In this document: piece by piece, positions 33,769-42,303 of the stretch
Layout of the letters: each line of letters begins with the position of its first letter
Position numbering within the stretch: the first letter of the stretch is position 1
Assembly: GCA_003149345.1 (NCBI GenBank)
Contig: QFWI01000011.1
Coordinates: forward strand, 558,001 to 622,000
Reading direction: 5' to 3'
Length of the DNA stretch: 64,000 bases
Source: Vampirovibrio chlorellavorus
GTDB lineage: Bacteria > Cyanobacteriota > Vampirovibrionia > Vampirovibrionales > Vampirovibrionaceae
The notes under the pieces: model-generated
What the model was told of the DNA's origin: nothing
Databases searched by the model: none
The model's input: only the letters and a program-made list of their open reading frames with translations
Made by a program: the position numbers and the translations under genes

Positions 33769-33858
33769 CTAATCGTTACCAGCCAGCAAGCCGTAAGCCA
33801 TCATCCAATGATGATGGTGATGATGGACGTGCTGATGGTGTAAAGCGAGATTCAACAT
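33769..33858 (-). CDS. His-rich leader-like mini-ORF (29 codons)
   Basis: ATG at 33858 to TAG at 33769 encodes 29 residues with nine His among eleven positions, including six in a row (HHQHVHHHHHHW), then MMAYGLLAGND. It is followed by a strong hairpin and the start of the membrane-protein gene. This is the layout of amino-acid leader peptides such as HisL, in which ribosome stalling at His codons changes RNA folding. No his biosynthesis gene is next to it, and I see no strong ribosome site, so a metal-binding micropeptide or a chance repeat of CAT/ATG are alternatives. Confidence 0.35.
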   Translation of the reverse strand: MLNLALHHQHVHHHHHHWMMAYGLLAGND

Positions 33859-34001
33859 GATGCGTATAAGAAAACCACAAATGGCTTGAAATTGCCAAGC
33901 ACTATTTTGCAAATGCGTTTAGCAGTGTCGTTGCATGCACGTTTGGCTATGGGCATTAGCCAATAGGCCGGAGGGTAATACAAGAGCTTGCGGGCAATTG
34001 G

Positions 34002-35054
34002 TTAAACCGCCACGGCCAATTCCTGAGAAGCGGCGTAATCGGCGATTTCACCCAAAATCTCATGCACTTCCTGAAGGGTGCTGACGCTGGTAATGCGGCT
34101 GCGGTAGGCGCTGGCCCCGGGGAAGCCCTTCACATAGTCGGTCAGGTGCCGGCGCATTTCCTTCACCCCGGTCACTTCGCCCCGGTAATCGGCCAGCAGA
34201 CGGGCATGCTCATAGGCGCTTTCCAGCCGCAGCTTGATATTGGGCGGTTCCACCGGTTTTCCGGTTTTCAGGGCTTCATCAATGGCCCCAATCAGCCAGG
34301 GCTGGCCTTGGGTGCCCCGCCCAATCATCACCCCGTCCACTCCGTAGGTGGTCATCACGTGCAGGGCGTCTTCCATGGACACAATGTCCCCGTTGGCAAT
34401 CACCGGAATGGACAGCGCTTCTTTCAGCTCGCCAAAGGCCTCCCACTTGCAGCCGGGCTTGTAGCCCTGAGCCCGGGTGCGGGCGTGCAGGGTCACCATA
34501 CTGGCCCCGGCATCCTGACACATTTTGCCGAATTCCAGATAGTTCATGGTTTCGCTATCCCAACCCAGCCGGAATTTAACGGTAACCGGCGTGGGAGTGC
34601 CATCCCGTTCCAGCGTTTTCACCAGGGAAGAGATGAGCTTATAGGCCAAATCCGGCTCTTTCATCAGGGCGCAGCCCTCAAAGTTGCCGGTAATCTTCTT
34701 GACCGGGCAGCCCATGTTAATATCCAGGGTGTCCGGTTGTTTGTCCCGGATAATGGTACGGGCCGCTTCCAGCAGTACTTCTTCCCGGTGGGCGGCCAGC
34801 TGGTAGGCAATGGGCTGATCGGTGATCGTTTTGTCCAGAATGGGGGCGTCAAAGCGCTTGGAATACACCAGTCCGTTAGAGCTGATCATTTCTGTGCAAA
34901 TGAGGGATTCTGGCGCCCAGCGGCGTACCAGCCCCCGAAAGACCACATCGGTGACACCGGCCATGGGGGCGAGCATCACCCGGCTGTTGACCGTGACTGT
35001 ACCGATTTGCAAGGGTGTGGAGAAAATGGCGTGCGGGTTGAGAGGGGTGGTCAT
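34002..35054 (-). CDS. dusB: tRNA-dihydrouridine synthase (DusB-like)
   Basis: A 350-residue FMN enzyme that reduces uridines in the tRNA D-loop. Seen: VMLAPMAGVTDVVFRGLVRR (FMN-binding start), the catalytic-Cys segment NMGCPVKKITG, VTVKFRLGWD, VTLHARTRAQGY, IPVIANGDI and GVMIGRGTQGQPWL (phosphate site). Length suits DusB. It is minus-strand and divergent from the inositol-monophosphatase gene, 93 bases away, so the two share a promoter region near 35055-35147. Confidence 0.94.
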   Translation of the reverse strand: MTTPLNPHAIFSTPLQIGTVTVNSRVMLAPMAGVTDVVFRGLVRRWAPESLICTEMISSNGLVYSKRFDAPILDKTITDQPIAYQLAAHREEVLLEAARTIIRDKQPDTLDINMGCPVKKITGNFEGCALMKEPDLAYKLISSLVKTLERDGTPTPVTVKFRLGWDSETMNYLEFGKMCQDAGASMVTLHARTRAQGYKPGCKWEAFGELKEALSIPVIANGDIVSMEDALHVMTTYGVDGVMIGRGTQGQPWLIGAIDEALKTGKPVEPPNIKLRLESAYEHARLLADYRGEVTGVKEMRRHLTDYVKGFPGASAYRSRITSVSTLQEVHEILGEIADYAASQELAVAV

Positions 35055-35147
35055 GGGGCAAAACGCTCAGAGGTTGTTTGGCTATTTTGTGGGCACAATG
35101 CGTCGTATGATTTCATATATCATATCTAAAACCGGAGGCGTCTGAAA

Positions 35148-36011
35148 ATGAATGGAGCCACGTCCAATATGGCCGAACCTGAGAAGCTTTTGTTGTTACC
35201 CCCTGAGAAAGCGGATCGGTGCCTGAAGGTGGCCATTCAGGCCGCCCATGCCGCTGGAAAAATACAAATGGCCTCCTTTGGGCAGGCCGTTCAGGTGGAG
35301 TTCAAAAATACCAGCATTGATTTGGTAACGGTGGTCGATAAAGAATGCGACGCGGTCATTGTCGATACCTTGAGCAAGGGCTGTCCAGAGGCCTTGTTGC
35401 TGACTGAAGAGACCTTTCAGGAGGGGCAGGCGGTCGATTTATCCAACACCTGGGTGGTCGATCCGCTGGATGGCACCACCAATTACGCCCATGGTTTTCC
35501 CCATTTCGCCGTGTCCATCGCCTACTTCTTTGCCGGACAGCCGCAAATCGGGGTTATTTACGATCCCTTCAAAAAAGAGTTGTTTTATGCCTTGCGGGGG
35601 CGGGGCGCTTTTTTGAACGATCAGGCCGTTTTTGTCAGCAAGAATCGGGCCCACACGCTCAATCATGCCTTGCTGGCCACCGGCTTTCCGTATGATATTG
35701 CCACCTCGACCATCAATAACTTACGTCACTTTGAGCGCATCGCCCCCCATTGCCAGGGAGTCCGACGGCCAGGCGCCGCTGCGCTGGACCTGGCCTATGT
35801 GGCTTGTAGTCGACTGGATGCCTTTTGGGAGCTGAAACTTTCTATTTGGGACGTAGCTGCTGGCATTTTACTGGTGGAAGAGGCTGGAGGGAAGGTGACT
35901 GGCCTGACTGGCGGGCCCGTTCCCTATTCGGAGCGTCGTATTGACCTGATTGGCTCCAACGGTAACGAGCTGCACGGAGAGTTAGAGGCCCTCCTGGCCC
36001 AAGACGCCTAG
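35148..36011 (+). CDS. Inositol monophosphatase family protein (SuhB-like)
   Basis: A 287-residue Mg-dependent phosphatase. Metal and catalytic motifs are complete: LVTVVDKECD, LLTEET, the signature DPLDGTTNY, and WDVAAGILLVEEAGGKVT near the C-terminus. Candidate substrates are inositol-1-phosphate, related sugar phosphates or adenosine bisphosphate; the sequence does not settle this. ATG 35148 has GGAGG 9-10 bases upstream. It is followed by the ssb gene, which has its own promoter. Confidence 0.9.
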   Translation: MNGATSNMAEPEKLLLLPPEKADRCLKVAIQAAHAAGKIQMASFGQAVQVEFKNTSIDLVTVVDKECDAVIVDTLSKGCPEALLLTEETFQEGQAVDLSNTWVVDPLDGTTNYAHGFPHFAVSIAYFFAGQPQIGVIYDPFKKELFYALRGRGAFLNDQAVFVSKNRAHTLNHALLATGFPYDIATSTINNLRHFERIAPHCQGVRRPGAAALDLAYVACSRLDAFWELKLSIWDVAAGILLVEEAGGKVTGLTGGPVPYSERRIDLIGSNGNELHGELEALLAQDA

Positions 36012-36056
36012 CTTGTCCCCGGTGCGATGGGATGGCTGATGCTCGGGCCCCGATCG

Positions 36057-36086
36057 TTGGGAGATCCAGTTGCCTTACGGTATAAT
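36057..36086 (+). promoter_or_regulatory. Promoter of ssb
   Basis: TTGGGA (36057-36062), an 18-base spacer and a perfect TATAAT (36081-36086). The start codon is ~40 bases downstream with GGAGA in between. Confidence 0.6.
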
Positions 36087-36124
36087 GGGCCTCACTCATT
36101 GTAAAAATTTTGGAGACTTCTGTT

Positions 36125-36478
36125 ATGGCAAACTCCGTAACCATTGTGGGCCGTTTGGGTCAAGATCCTGAAATCAAATACTTTGAAAGCGGCAGCGTGA
36201 AGGCCCGGTTTTCTGTGGCTGTCGATCGGAATTACTCCAAGGAAAACCGCATTACGGACTGGTTTACCATCGAAGTGTGGGGTCGTAAGGCCGAATTTGT
36301 GGGCGAGTGGATTAAAAAAGGCGCTTTGGTCAGTATCACCGGGCAACTGGAAGTGAATCGCTACAACGACCAGGCGGGGAACCCCAAGGAATGGCCCTAC
36401 ATTAAAGCCACCGATGTCAGTTTTGTGGGCAGCAAGCGGGACAATGCCGCTCCCATGGAAGTGGGCGCCTCTTTTTAA
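36125..36478 (+). CDS. ssb: Single-stranded DNA-binding protein, short cyanobacterial-like form
   Basis: A 117-residue SSB consisting of only the OB-fold: NSVTIVGRLGQDPEIKYFES, FSVAVDRNYSKE, DWFTIEVWGRKAEF and VSITGQLEVNRYND. The usual disordered tail ending in DDDIPF, which recruits repair proteins in most bacteria, is missing; the protein stops at MEVGASF. The short form and the YFESGSVK segment recall cyanobacterial SSBs. I choose ATG 36125 (MANSVTIVG) over 36110 because GGAGA is well spaced for it. Either this lineage recruits partners differently, or a second, longer SSB exists elsewhere. Confidence 0.93.
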   Translation: MANSVTIVGRLGQDPEIKYFESGSVKARFSVAVDRNYSKENRITDWFTIEVWGRKAEFVGEWIKKGALVSITGQLEVNRYNDQAGNPKEWPYIKATDVSFVGSKRDNAAPMEVGASF

Positions 36479-36579
36479 GTCAGGCTTTCTGCCCAGTGCC
36501 GGGACGTTTAACAATGGCGAATCTCGGTATTAATTCATTGTTTCCACTGTCTCTACTTGAGCATTGATAAGGATGTCCT

Positions 36580-37956
36580 ATGCAAATTCCGGGTTTAAGT
36601 GTCGGTATCGTGGCGGATGATTTGACCGGAGCCTGTGATACGGCCTTGCAATTTTTTTCCGCTCAGGCCCAGACTCACATTTTGCTGGACTTCCAAAAGC
36701 TGGCTAATCAGGAATTGTCTCAGGCTGCCTCGGAGCAAGACAACCAGGTTTGGGCCATCAATACCGGTTCTCGGCACATGCAGCCGTTGGAAGCTCAATC
36801 CATGGTGCGCCAGGCGGTGGCCTTTGGCCGGGACAAGCTGGGGGTCGAGAATTTTTACAAGAAAATCGACTCCACCTTGCGGGGCCACATTGCTCAGGAG
36901 TGTTTGGGCATGTTGGACGAGCTGAAAGCCCAGTGCGCGGTGATTGTTCCCGCTTATCCTCAGGAAGGGCGGCGCACGGTGGGGGGATACCAGCTGGTTC
37001 GTGGCGTCCCGGTGGAAAAAACCGTTGTGGCTCGGGATCCGCTCTTTCCGGTGCGTCAATCGCACGTGCCGACCTTACTGGAGCAGGCGACCCGCCCCGG
37101 TTTGGTGGGGCACATCCCGTTGAGTATGGTGCTGCACGGGGCAGGTCCGGTTCTGGTTAAGCTGAAAGAGCTGATTGAAGAGGGCAAAAAGCTGGTGGTT
37201 ATTGATGCCACCAGTCATGAAGACTTGGAGCAAATTGCTTTGGCCATTGAAAAGGCCCAAAAATACGCTCGGGTGGTTCCCTGTGGCTCAGCCGGTTTGG
37301 CCAATGCCCTGGCCGCTTTGTGGACTAACCGGCCCGAATTGGGGGCCAATCCTGTCAAGGGGAAGCGGAGTCTTCAGGCCAGTCCTTCTCCCATCCTGAT
37401 TGTGAACGGCAGCACGACCGACACCACCCGCACCCAGACCCTGCGACTCATGGAAAATTACGCTTACTACGGACAAGGCAGCAGTTTGGAACTGTTTGAA
37501 CTGACCCCGGATCAAATTTTGGGCCTAAGCCCTCTGGATGGTTTGTTAGAGAACCTGCTGGCAGCGTTGGGTGAGCGGAATACGGTGGTTCTTTCCAGCG
37601 CCTTGAAGGAAGAGGCATGCGCCCGAACCATGAATCTGGCCAAAGAACACAACTTATCCGACCTGGAGGCCTCTGAGCGGGCCCAGAAGGTGCTTTCCAT
37701 GCTAGCGGAGTCGGTTTACCGTCATAAACCGGTCAAGCTGGTTTTGGTGGGTGGAGAAACCACCTGCCAGGTCTGTCAGGACTTGCGCAGCACTCAACTT
37801 GAAATCCTGGCCGAGGCAGATGACTCGATCCCGCTGAGTACCGACAGTCAGGGGCGCTGGATTATCACCAAATCAGGCGGGTTCGGCACTCCCCTGGCGC
37901 TTGCCAACGTGGTAAAGTTTATCAAGCAACACGAGTCTACCTCCGTTCATGCCTAA
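36580..37956 (+). CDS. Four-carbon acid sugar kinase family protein (DUF1537/OtnK-DtnK-like)
   Basis: A 458-residue kinase of the DUF1537 family. Conserved segments seen are IVADDLTGACDTALQF (substrate domain), FYKKIDSTLRGHI, CAVIVPAYPQEGR, PCGSAGLANALA and, in the ATP-binding C-terminal domain, VNGSTTDTTRTQT, LVGGETTCQV and TKSGGFGTP. Characterised members phosphorylate D-threonate, D-erythronate or related C4 acids. The last 8 bases overlap the pdxA-like gene, an established combination in which the dehydrogenase acts on the phosphorylated C4 acid. The exact substrate is not readable from sequence. Confidence 0.88.
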   Translation: MQIPGLSVGIVADDLTGACDTALQFFSAQAQTHILLDFQKLANQELSQAASEQDNQVWAINTGSRHMQPLEAQSMVRQAVAFGRDKLGVENFYKKIDSTLRGHIAQECLGMLDELKAQCAVIVPAYPQEGRRTVGGYQLVRGVPVEKTVVARDPLFPVRQSHVPTLLEQATRPGLVGHIPLSMVLHGAGPVLVKLKELIEEGKKLVVIDATSHEDLEQIALAIEKAQKYARVVPCGSAGLANALAALWTNRPELGANPVKGKRSLQASPSPILIVNGSTTDTTRTQTLRLMENYAYYGQGSSLELFELTPDQILGLSPLDGLLENLLAALGERNTVVLSSALKEEACARTMNLAKEHNLSDLEASERAQKVLSMLAESVYRHKPVKLVLVGGETTCQVCQDLRSTQLEILAEADDSIPLSTDSQGRWIITKSGGFGTPLALANVVKFIKQHESTSVHA

Positions 37957-38962
37957 AGCGTCGCTTGAAAACATTACTTTTTGCCTGACGATTGGTGATT
38001 ACACCGGCATCGGCCCGGAAATTACCGCCCGCTTTCTGGCGCACCAAGCCCATTTGAGCGATGACGGGGTTTGTTTGCGCATTTTTGGGGACATTGCCAA
38101 CCTGGTAAAAACTGCCGATGCTCTGGGTATCGAGCTGCCGGAAGGTCATCGTTTTGATTATGAGGATCTTCAGCACTCCCGTTTTTCCGCTCACCAGAAG
38201 CCGCCGGGTCAGGTCGCCTATGAGAGTGTCGAGGCGGCTGTTTCTGAAATCAGCGCAGGACAGGCCCACGCCTTGGTAACTGGCCCTATTTCCAAGGAAA
38301 ACCTGCAATTGGCAGGGATTCCGCTTACAGGACATACGGAAATGCTTCAGCAGCTGGCCCGCAAGAATTACGGTCACCCTTTTCAGTCCGATATGCTGTT
38401 TGTGTATCGGCAGTTTCGGATGCTGCTCTTGACCCGCCATGTGGCCTTGCGCAAGGTGTCCGAGTCTCTGAGCATTCGGGAGGTTTCCCGCTCTCTTGGG
38501 AATCTGGCTGAGTTTTTTCAGGTGGCTTGCCAGATTCAGTCACCCCGGTTGTGCATTCTGGGGGTGAATCCGCATGCGGGTGAAATTGATGGCGAGGAAG
38601 AAGAGCGTATTCTCAAGCCCGCCTTAAAAGCAGTCTCGCAAAAATACGGTTTTGGCATAGAGCCGCCGGTGGCCGCCGATGCCGCTTTTCGGCACTTCGA
38701 TATTGAGCGGCTTCGTTATGATGCCTACGTGGCCGCCTATCACGATCAAGGGTTGATTCCCTTTAAAATGGTGGCTGGGCTGAATGCGGTTAATGTGACC
38801 ATCGGGCTGCCTTTCCTGCGCACTTCGGTCAGCCATGGCACCGCCCCGGATATTGTGGGGCAGGGAATCGCTGATCCATGCAGCCTGATTGCAGCCTACA
38901 ACATGGCGCACCAGTTAAAGGTGCCTTCGACCCACGCCAAGCAGTTTGCACTGCACTCTTAA
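37949..38962 (+). CDS. pdxA: PdxA-family 4-phosphate-acid dehydrogenase (4-hydroxythreonine-4-phosphate dehydrogenase-like)
   Basis: A 337-residue NAD-dependent oxidative decarboxylase. Metal-binding and substrate motifs are intact: GDYTGIGPEITARFL, VTGPISKENLQLAG, TGHTEML, NPHAGEIDGEEEE, AAYHDQGLIPFKM and RTSVSHGTAPDIVG. In vitamin B6 synthesis PdxA oxidises 4-hydroxy-threonine-4-phosphate; PdxA2 paralogues next to DUF1537 kinases act on 4-phospho-D-threonate or -erythronate. The overlap with the kinase gene favours the second, catabolic role, but a single PdxA could serve both. No other B6 genes are in the window. Confidence 0.85.
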   Translation: MPKASLENITFCLTIGDYTGIGPEITARFLAHQAHLSDDGVCLRIFGDIANLVKTADALGIELPEGHRFDYEDLQHSRFSAHQKPPGQVAYESVEAAVSEISAGQAHALVTGPISKENLQLAGIPLTGHTEMLQQLARKNYGHPFQSDMLFVYRQFRMLLLTRHVALRKVSESLSIREVSRSLGNLAEFFQVACQIQSPRLCILGVNPHAGEIDGEEEERILKPALKAVSQKYGFGIEPPVAADAAFRHFDIERLRYDAYVAAYHDQGLIPFKMVAGLNAVNVTIGLPFLRTSVSHGTAPDIVGQGIADPCSLIAAYNMAHQLKVPSTHAKQFALHS

Positions 38963-39050
38963 AGCAACCCTGAATCGCCCTGAATCGCCACAAATCTCCC
39001 TGAGTCACACGGAAAAACTGGGAAAGCCAATGGCTTAGCCCTATCGCGCC

Positions 39051-39419
39051 CTAGACTTCACCGCGAGAAATCTGGTTCAGCAACTGGGTGACCCGAGAGC
39101 CACGTTCCAGTGAGTTATCCAGGTGGACTTCAATTTCGGGCGTGTAGCGCAGACGGATGCGTTGGCCGATGGCCGAGCGGATTTTGGGTGTCTGCTCTTG
39201 CAGTACCGTCATCACCGCGTTTTGAGTCTCTTCATCGCCCATAACGCTGACAAACACACGGACATGTCGCAAGTCGCCACTGACTTCCGCATCGGTCACG
39301 GAAATTAATTGATTAACCAGGGCGGGATCTTTCACCTCAGTGGTGAGGATATCACTGAATTCGCGAATGATCGCTTTTCTTACTTTATCAGCCCGGCTGA
39401 AGTCACTTCGGTTGGCCAT
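39051..39419 (-). CDS. rbfA: Ribosome-binding factor A
   Basis: A 122-residue RbfA, a KH-fold factor that binds the 30S subunit during 16S rRNA maturation and cold growth. Seen: RADKVRKAIIREFSDILTTE, VKDPALVNQLISVTDAEVSG, and a C-terminal PEIEVHLDNSLERGSRVTQLL. Last gene of the minus-strand rimP-nusA-ylxR-infB-rbfA operon, 122 bases after infB. Confidence 0.95.
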   Translation of the reverse strand: MANRSDFSRADKVRKAIIREFSDILTTEVKDPALVNQLISVTDAEVSGDLRHVRVFVSVMGDEETQNAVMTVLQEQTPKIRSAIGQRIRLRYTPEIEVHLDNSLERGSRVTQLLNQISRGEV

Positions 39420-39541
39420 GGCTTAAGACCTCCAATGGTTAATCTTCGTATCCAGAATTAAAACGAAACGAAAACAGAGTTTGTTCCACCAGAAAACCGG
39501 TTTTTCACCCGGAGAGCAGTCCAGGTAGTTGTGACTGGTTG

Positions 39542-42016
39542 TTACAGTGAGGTTCGCTCCAGTGCCTTGGTGGTGAAGACTTCAATCACGTCGCCTTCCT
39601 GTAATCCCTGGAACTTGTCGAATGAAATACCGCATTCGTAACCGGTTGCGACTTCTTTTACGTCATCTTTGAATCGTTTCAGGTTATTCAAGGTGCCGGA
39701 GAAGATTTCTTTACCGTTACGTAGTACCACAGCCTTGGCATTACGGATCAACTTACCGCTGGTGACCATACAGCCTGCAATGGTGCCGGTTTTGCCCACT
39801 TTGAAAATTTGACGCACCTCGGCGGAACCGGTTTGCACTTCCTCGGTTTCCGGCTCCAGTTGACCCAGAACCCATTTCTCAATCTCTTCGGTGATGTGGT
39901 AAATCACATCGTAGCGCTTGATGCTCACGCCTTCCTGGTCGGCTAAACGCTGCGGCGTGGTGTCCACTTTGGCGTTGAACGCGATAATCAGGGCGTTCGC
40001 CGTTGAAGCCAGCATTACATCGGCTTCCGAAATATCCCCGGTGGCGCTGTGTACAATGTTAATCTTCACTTCGTCGTTGGTCATCCGTTGCAGCACATCG
40101 ACCACCGCTTCCAGTGAGCCTTGCGTATCCGCCTTAACCAGCAAGTTAAACTGGTTTTCCTTGACGGTATTTTCGCTTTCAATTTCAGAACGTCCGCTGA
40201 AGCCTGCGGCCACGGCACGGCTGACCCCAATGCGCTGATCCCGTTCCTTTTGCTTTCCGGCGGCCAGGGATTGTTTGAATTCCTTGTCATTGCGCACGAC
40301 CCGGAAAGCGTCACCAGCGTTGGGCACGCCATCCAGTCCTAGAATTTCGACGGGAGTGGACGGGCCTGCGTGCTGGATGCGAGAGCCGTGATCGTCAATC
40401 AGCGCCCGGACACGTCCACCGACGGAGCCGATCAACACGTTATCGCCAACCTTTAAGTTACCGTTTTGAACCAAGGCAGTGGCCACAGGGCCCATGCGCT
40501 TGTCCAGTTGGGCCTCGATAATGATGCCTTCTCCAGGCACAGTGGCATCGGCCTTGAGTTCCAACAGCTCAGAGACCAGCAAAATGGAATCCAGCAAATC
40601 ATCCAGACCCAGCTTTTGCAAGGCGCTGACTTCAACGGTCAGGGTGTCGCCACCCCACTTCTCAGCGGAAAGTCCGTAGTCCGCCAGCTGAACCAATACC
40701 CGATCCGGGTCGGCATCCGCTTTATCAATCTTATTGACAGCCACAATAATGGGGATTTTGGCGGCCTTGGCATGGTTAATGGCCTCAATGGTCTGGGGCA
40801 TCACGCCATCATCGGCAGCGACCACCAGAATGGCAATATCTGTAGACTGTGCCCCACGCATCCGCATGGACGTGAACGCTTCGTGGCCCGGCGTATCCAG
40901 GAAGACTACCCGCTGATCGCCCTTTTCGACTGTGTAAGCACCAATACTTTGGGTGATGCCACCGGCCTCACTGTCCACTACCTTGTGACGACTTTCCCGA
41001 ATGGAATCCAGTAAGGTGGTTTTACCGTGATCAACGTGGCCCATAATTGATACGACCGGAGCGCGACCCTGTAAATTCTGAAACTTGGATTCATCCAGCT
41101 TCTTGCTTTCCGCGCCCAGGTGAGTATATTCGCCCTCGTGTTTGACCTTGGCGGTCTCTTCAACCTCAAAGCCGAATTCTTTGGCCACGCCTTTGGCAAA
41201 ATCAACATCCAGCGTCTGGTTGACCGTGACCATCATGCCCTTCATAAACAGGTGCTTGATGATTTCAGTTTCTCTCAGGCGGAGCTTTTCCGCCAAATCA
41301 CGAACCACAATCGGCTCATCAATGCGGGTGACCTTGGGCAACGCATCCAGGGCTGCCTGCTCTTCTTCCCGCTTTTGCCGGAGGCTCAGTCGGTTCTCAT
41401 AAGGCGATGGCCGACGGGAGGATTGCCCATGGCGTTGTTGCGGCTGTTGAAAACCGCCTGGGCGTTGACCACCTTGGGGTGGACGTGGTTGACCCGGCCT
41501 GCTTTGACCCATCGGTGGACGAGCAGCTTGCGAGGATTGAGGTGAAGCCGTGTTTTGGGAGGGGAAACGGTGTGCCGTGTTCGCCTGGGAACTGTGGGGG
41601 GGGGTACCGGGCGTCCGCTGACCGGTCAAAGGCGCTTGAGCCTGACCGCTTCTGGCTGCTGGCATAGAGGGCGGTTCAACTGCCTTGTTGCTGGCTGCGG
41701 TAGGGGGCTCCGCTTGCTTTTTCTCTGTTGCTGGCTGAGCAGCGGTGGCTTGTGTTGCCTCCGTCTTCGTCTCGGCAGGAGCTGCAACCGTGGCTTTACT
41801 TTCGGTAGTGGCCGATTTAGCTTGTTTATTGGGGGCATCTGCTTGTGGCTGCGCCTTGAATGCGCTGATCAAGCGATCAGCGACACTTTGATCCACCGTG
41901 CTGGAGTGGCTTTTGACCTGAACACCATGGTTTTTGGCAAGTAACTCAATCACTGCGGCATTACTGACGCCCAGGATTTTGGAGATTTCGTGGACTCTTA
42001 CTTTGGGGGACGTCAC
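39542..42016 (-). CDS. infB: Translation initiation factor IF-2
   Basis: An 824-residue GTPase that brings initiator tRNA to the ribosome. The N-terminal IF2-N domain ([20 protein letters not shown]) is followed by a ~170-residue Ala/Pro/Gln-rich disordered linker ([16 protein letters not shown] region), a second IF2-N-type domain, then the G domain: GHVDHGKTT (P loop), [19 protein letters not shown]. Domains II-IV follow. The start is GTG at 42016, 4 bases inside the end of ylxR (GTGA), with AAGGA 11 bases before it. Confidence 0.97.
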   Translation of the reverse strand: MTSPKVRVHEISKILGVSNAAVIELLAKNHGVQVKSHSSTVDQSVADRLISAFKAQPQADAPNKQAKSATTESKATVAAPAETKTEATQATAAQPATEKKQAEPPTAASNKAVEPPSMPAARSGQAQAPLTGQRTPGTPPHSSQANTAHRFPSQNTASPQSSQAARPPMGQSRPGQPRPPQGGQRPGGFQQPQQRHGQSSRRPSPYENRLSLRQKREEEQAALDALPKVTRIDEPIVVRDLAEKLRLRETEIIKHLFMKGMMVTVNQTLDVDFAKGVAKEFGFEVEETAKVKHEGEYTHLGAESKKLDESKFQNLQGRAPVVSIMGHVDHGKTTLLDSIRESRHKVVDSEAGGITQSIGAYTVEKGDQRVVFLDTPGHEAFTSMRMRGAQSTDIAILVVAADDGVMPQTIEAINHAKAAKIPIIVAVNKIDKADADPDRVLVQLADYGLSAEKWGGDTLTVEVSALQKLGLDDLLDSILLVSELLELKADATVPGEGIIIEAQLDKRMGPVATALVQNGNLKVGDNVLIGSVGGRVRALIDDHGSRIQHAGPSTPVEILGLDGVPNAGDAFRVVRNDKEFKQSLAAGKQKERDQRIGVSRAVAAGFSGRSEIESENTVKENQFNLLVKADTQGSLEAVVDVLQRMTNDEVKINIVHSATGDISEADVMLASTANALIIAFNAKVDTTPQRLADQEGVSIKRYDVIYHITEEIEKWVLGQLEPETEEVQTGSAEVRQIFKVGKTGTIAGCMVTSGKLIRNAKAVVLRNGKEIFSGTLNNLKRFKDDVKEVATGYECGISFDKFQGLQEGDVIEVFTTKALERTSL

Positions 42017-42282
42017 AGTGAGGAGATTCCTTTCAATTGGTCATTCAAGGCTTCCAATATAGCATCAGGGATCGCTCTTTTCAACGTGCGCTGAAATTTC
42101 TTTGCCCGTAACGCCTCAGTTAGACAGGTTTTGTTCCTGCATACGTAAGAGGAGCGTCCTTGCAAAGGGGGATTTCCATCGATTGAAAAGTGCTGGTCGC
42201 GACTGCTTTTCAGGCAGAGCATGCTGTCACGAGGAAGCTGTTGTCGACAATGGATACACTGTCGAATGATTGTACGTGGCAA
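42013..42282 (-). CDS. ylxR: YlxR-family RNA-binding/nucleoid-associated protein
   Basis: An 89-residue YlxR (DUF448) protein. The pattern RQCIHCRQQLPRDSMLCL, then GRSSYVCRNKTCL and a C-terminal basic helix (RAKKFQRTLKRAI) is family-typical, including the Cys pairs seen in many members. Members lie between nusA and infB, as here. The only start that fits is TTG at 42282, with GAAGG about 6 bases upstream, so low translation efficiency is possible. Confidence 0.9.
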   Translation of the reverse strand: MPRTIIRQCIHCRQQLPRDSMLCLKSSRDQHFSIDGNPPLQGRSSYVCRNKTCLTEALRAKKFQRTLKRAIPDAILEALNDQLKGISSL

Positions 42283-42303
42283 GACAGGCCTTCAGTGGGG
42301 AGT

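Noticed and set aside
34062..35129. 355-codon plus-strand frame opposite dusB
   Set aside because: dusB on the minus strand has all family motifs; this frame is its shadow, rich in Gly/His/Pro with no start site.
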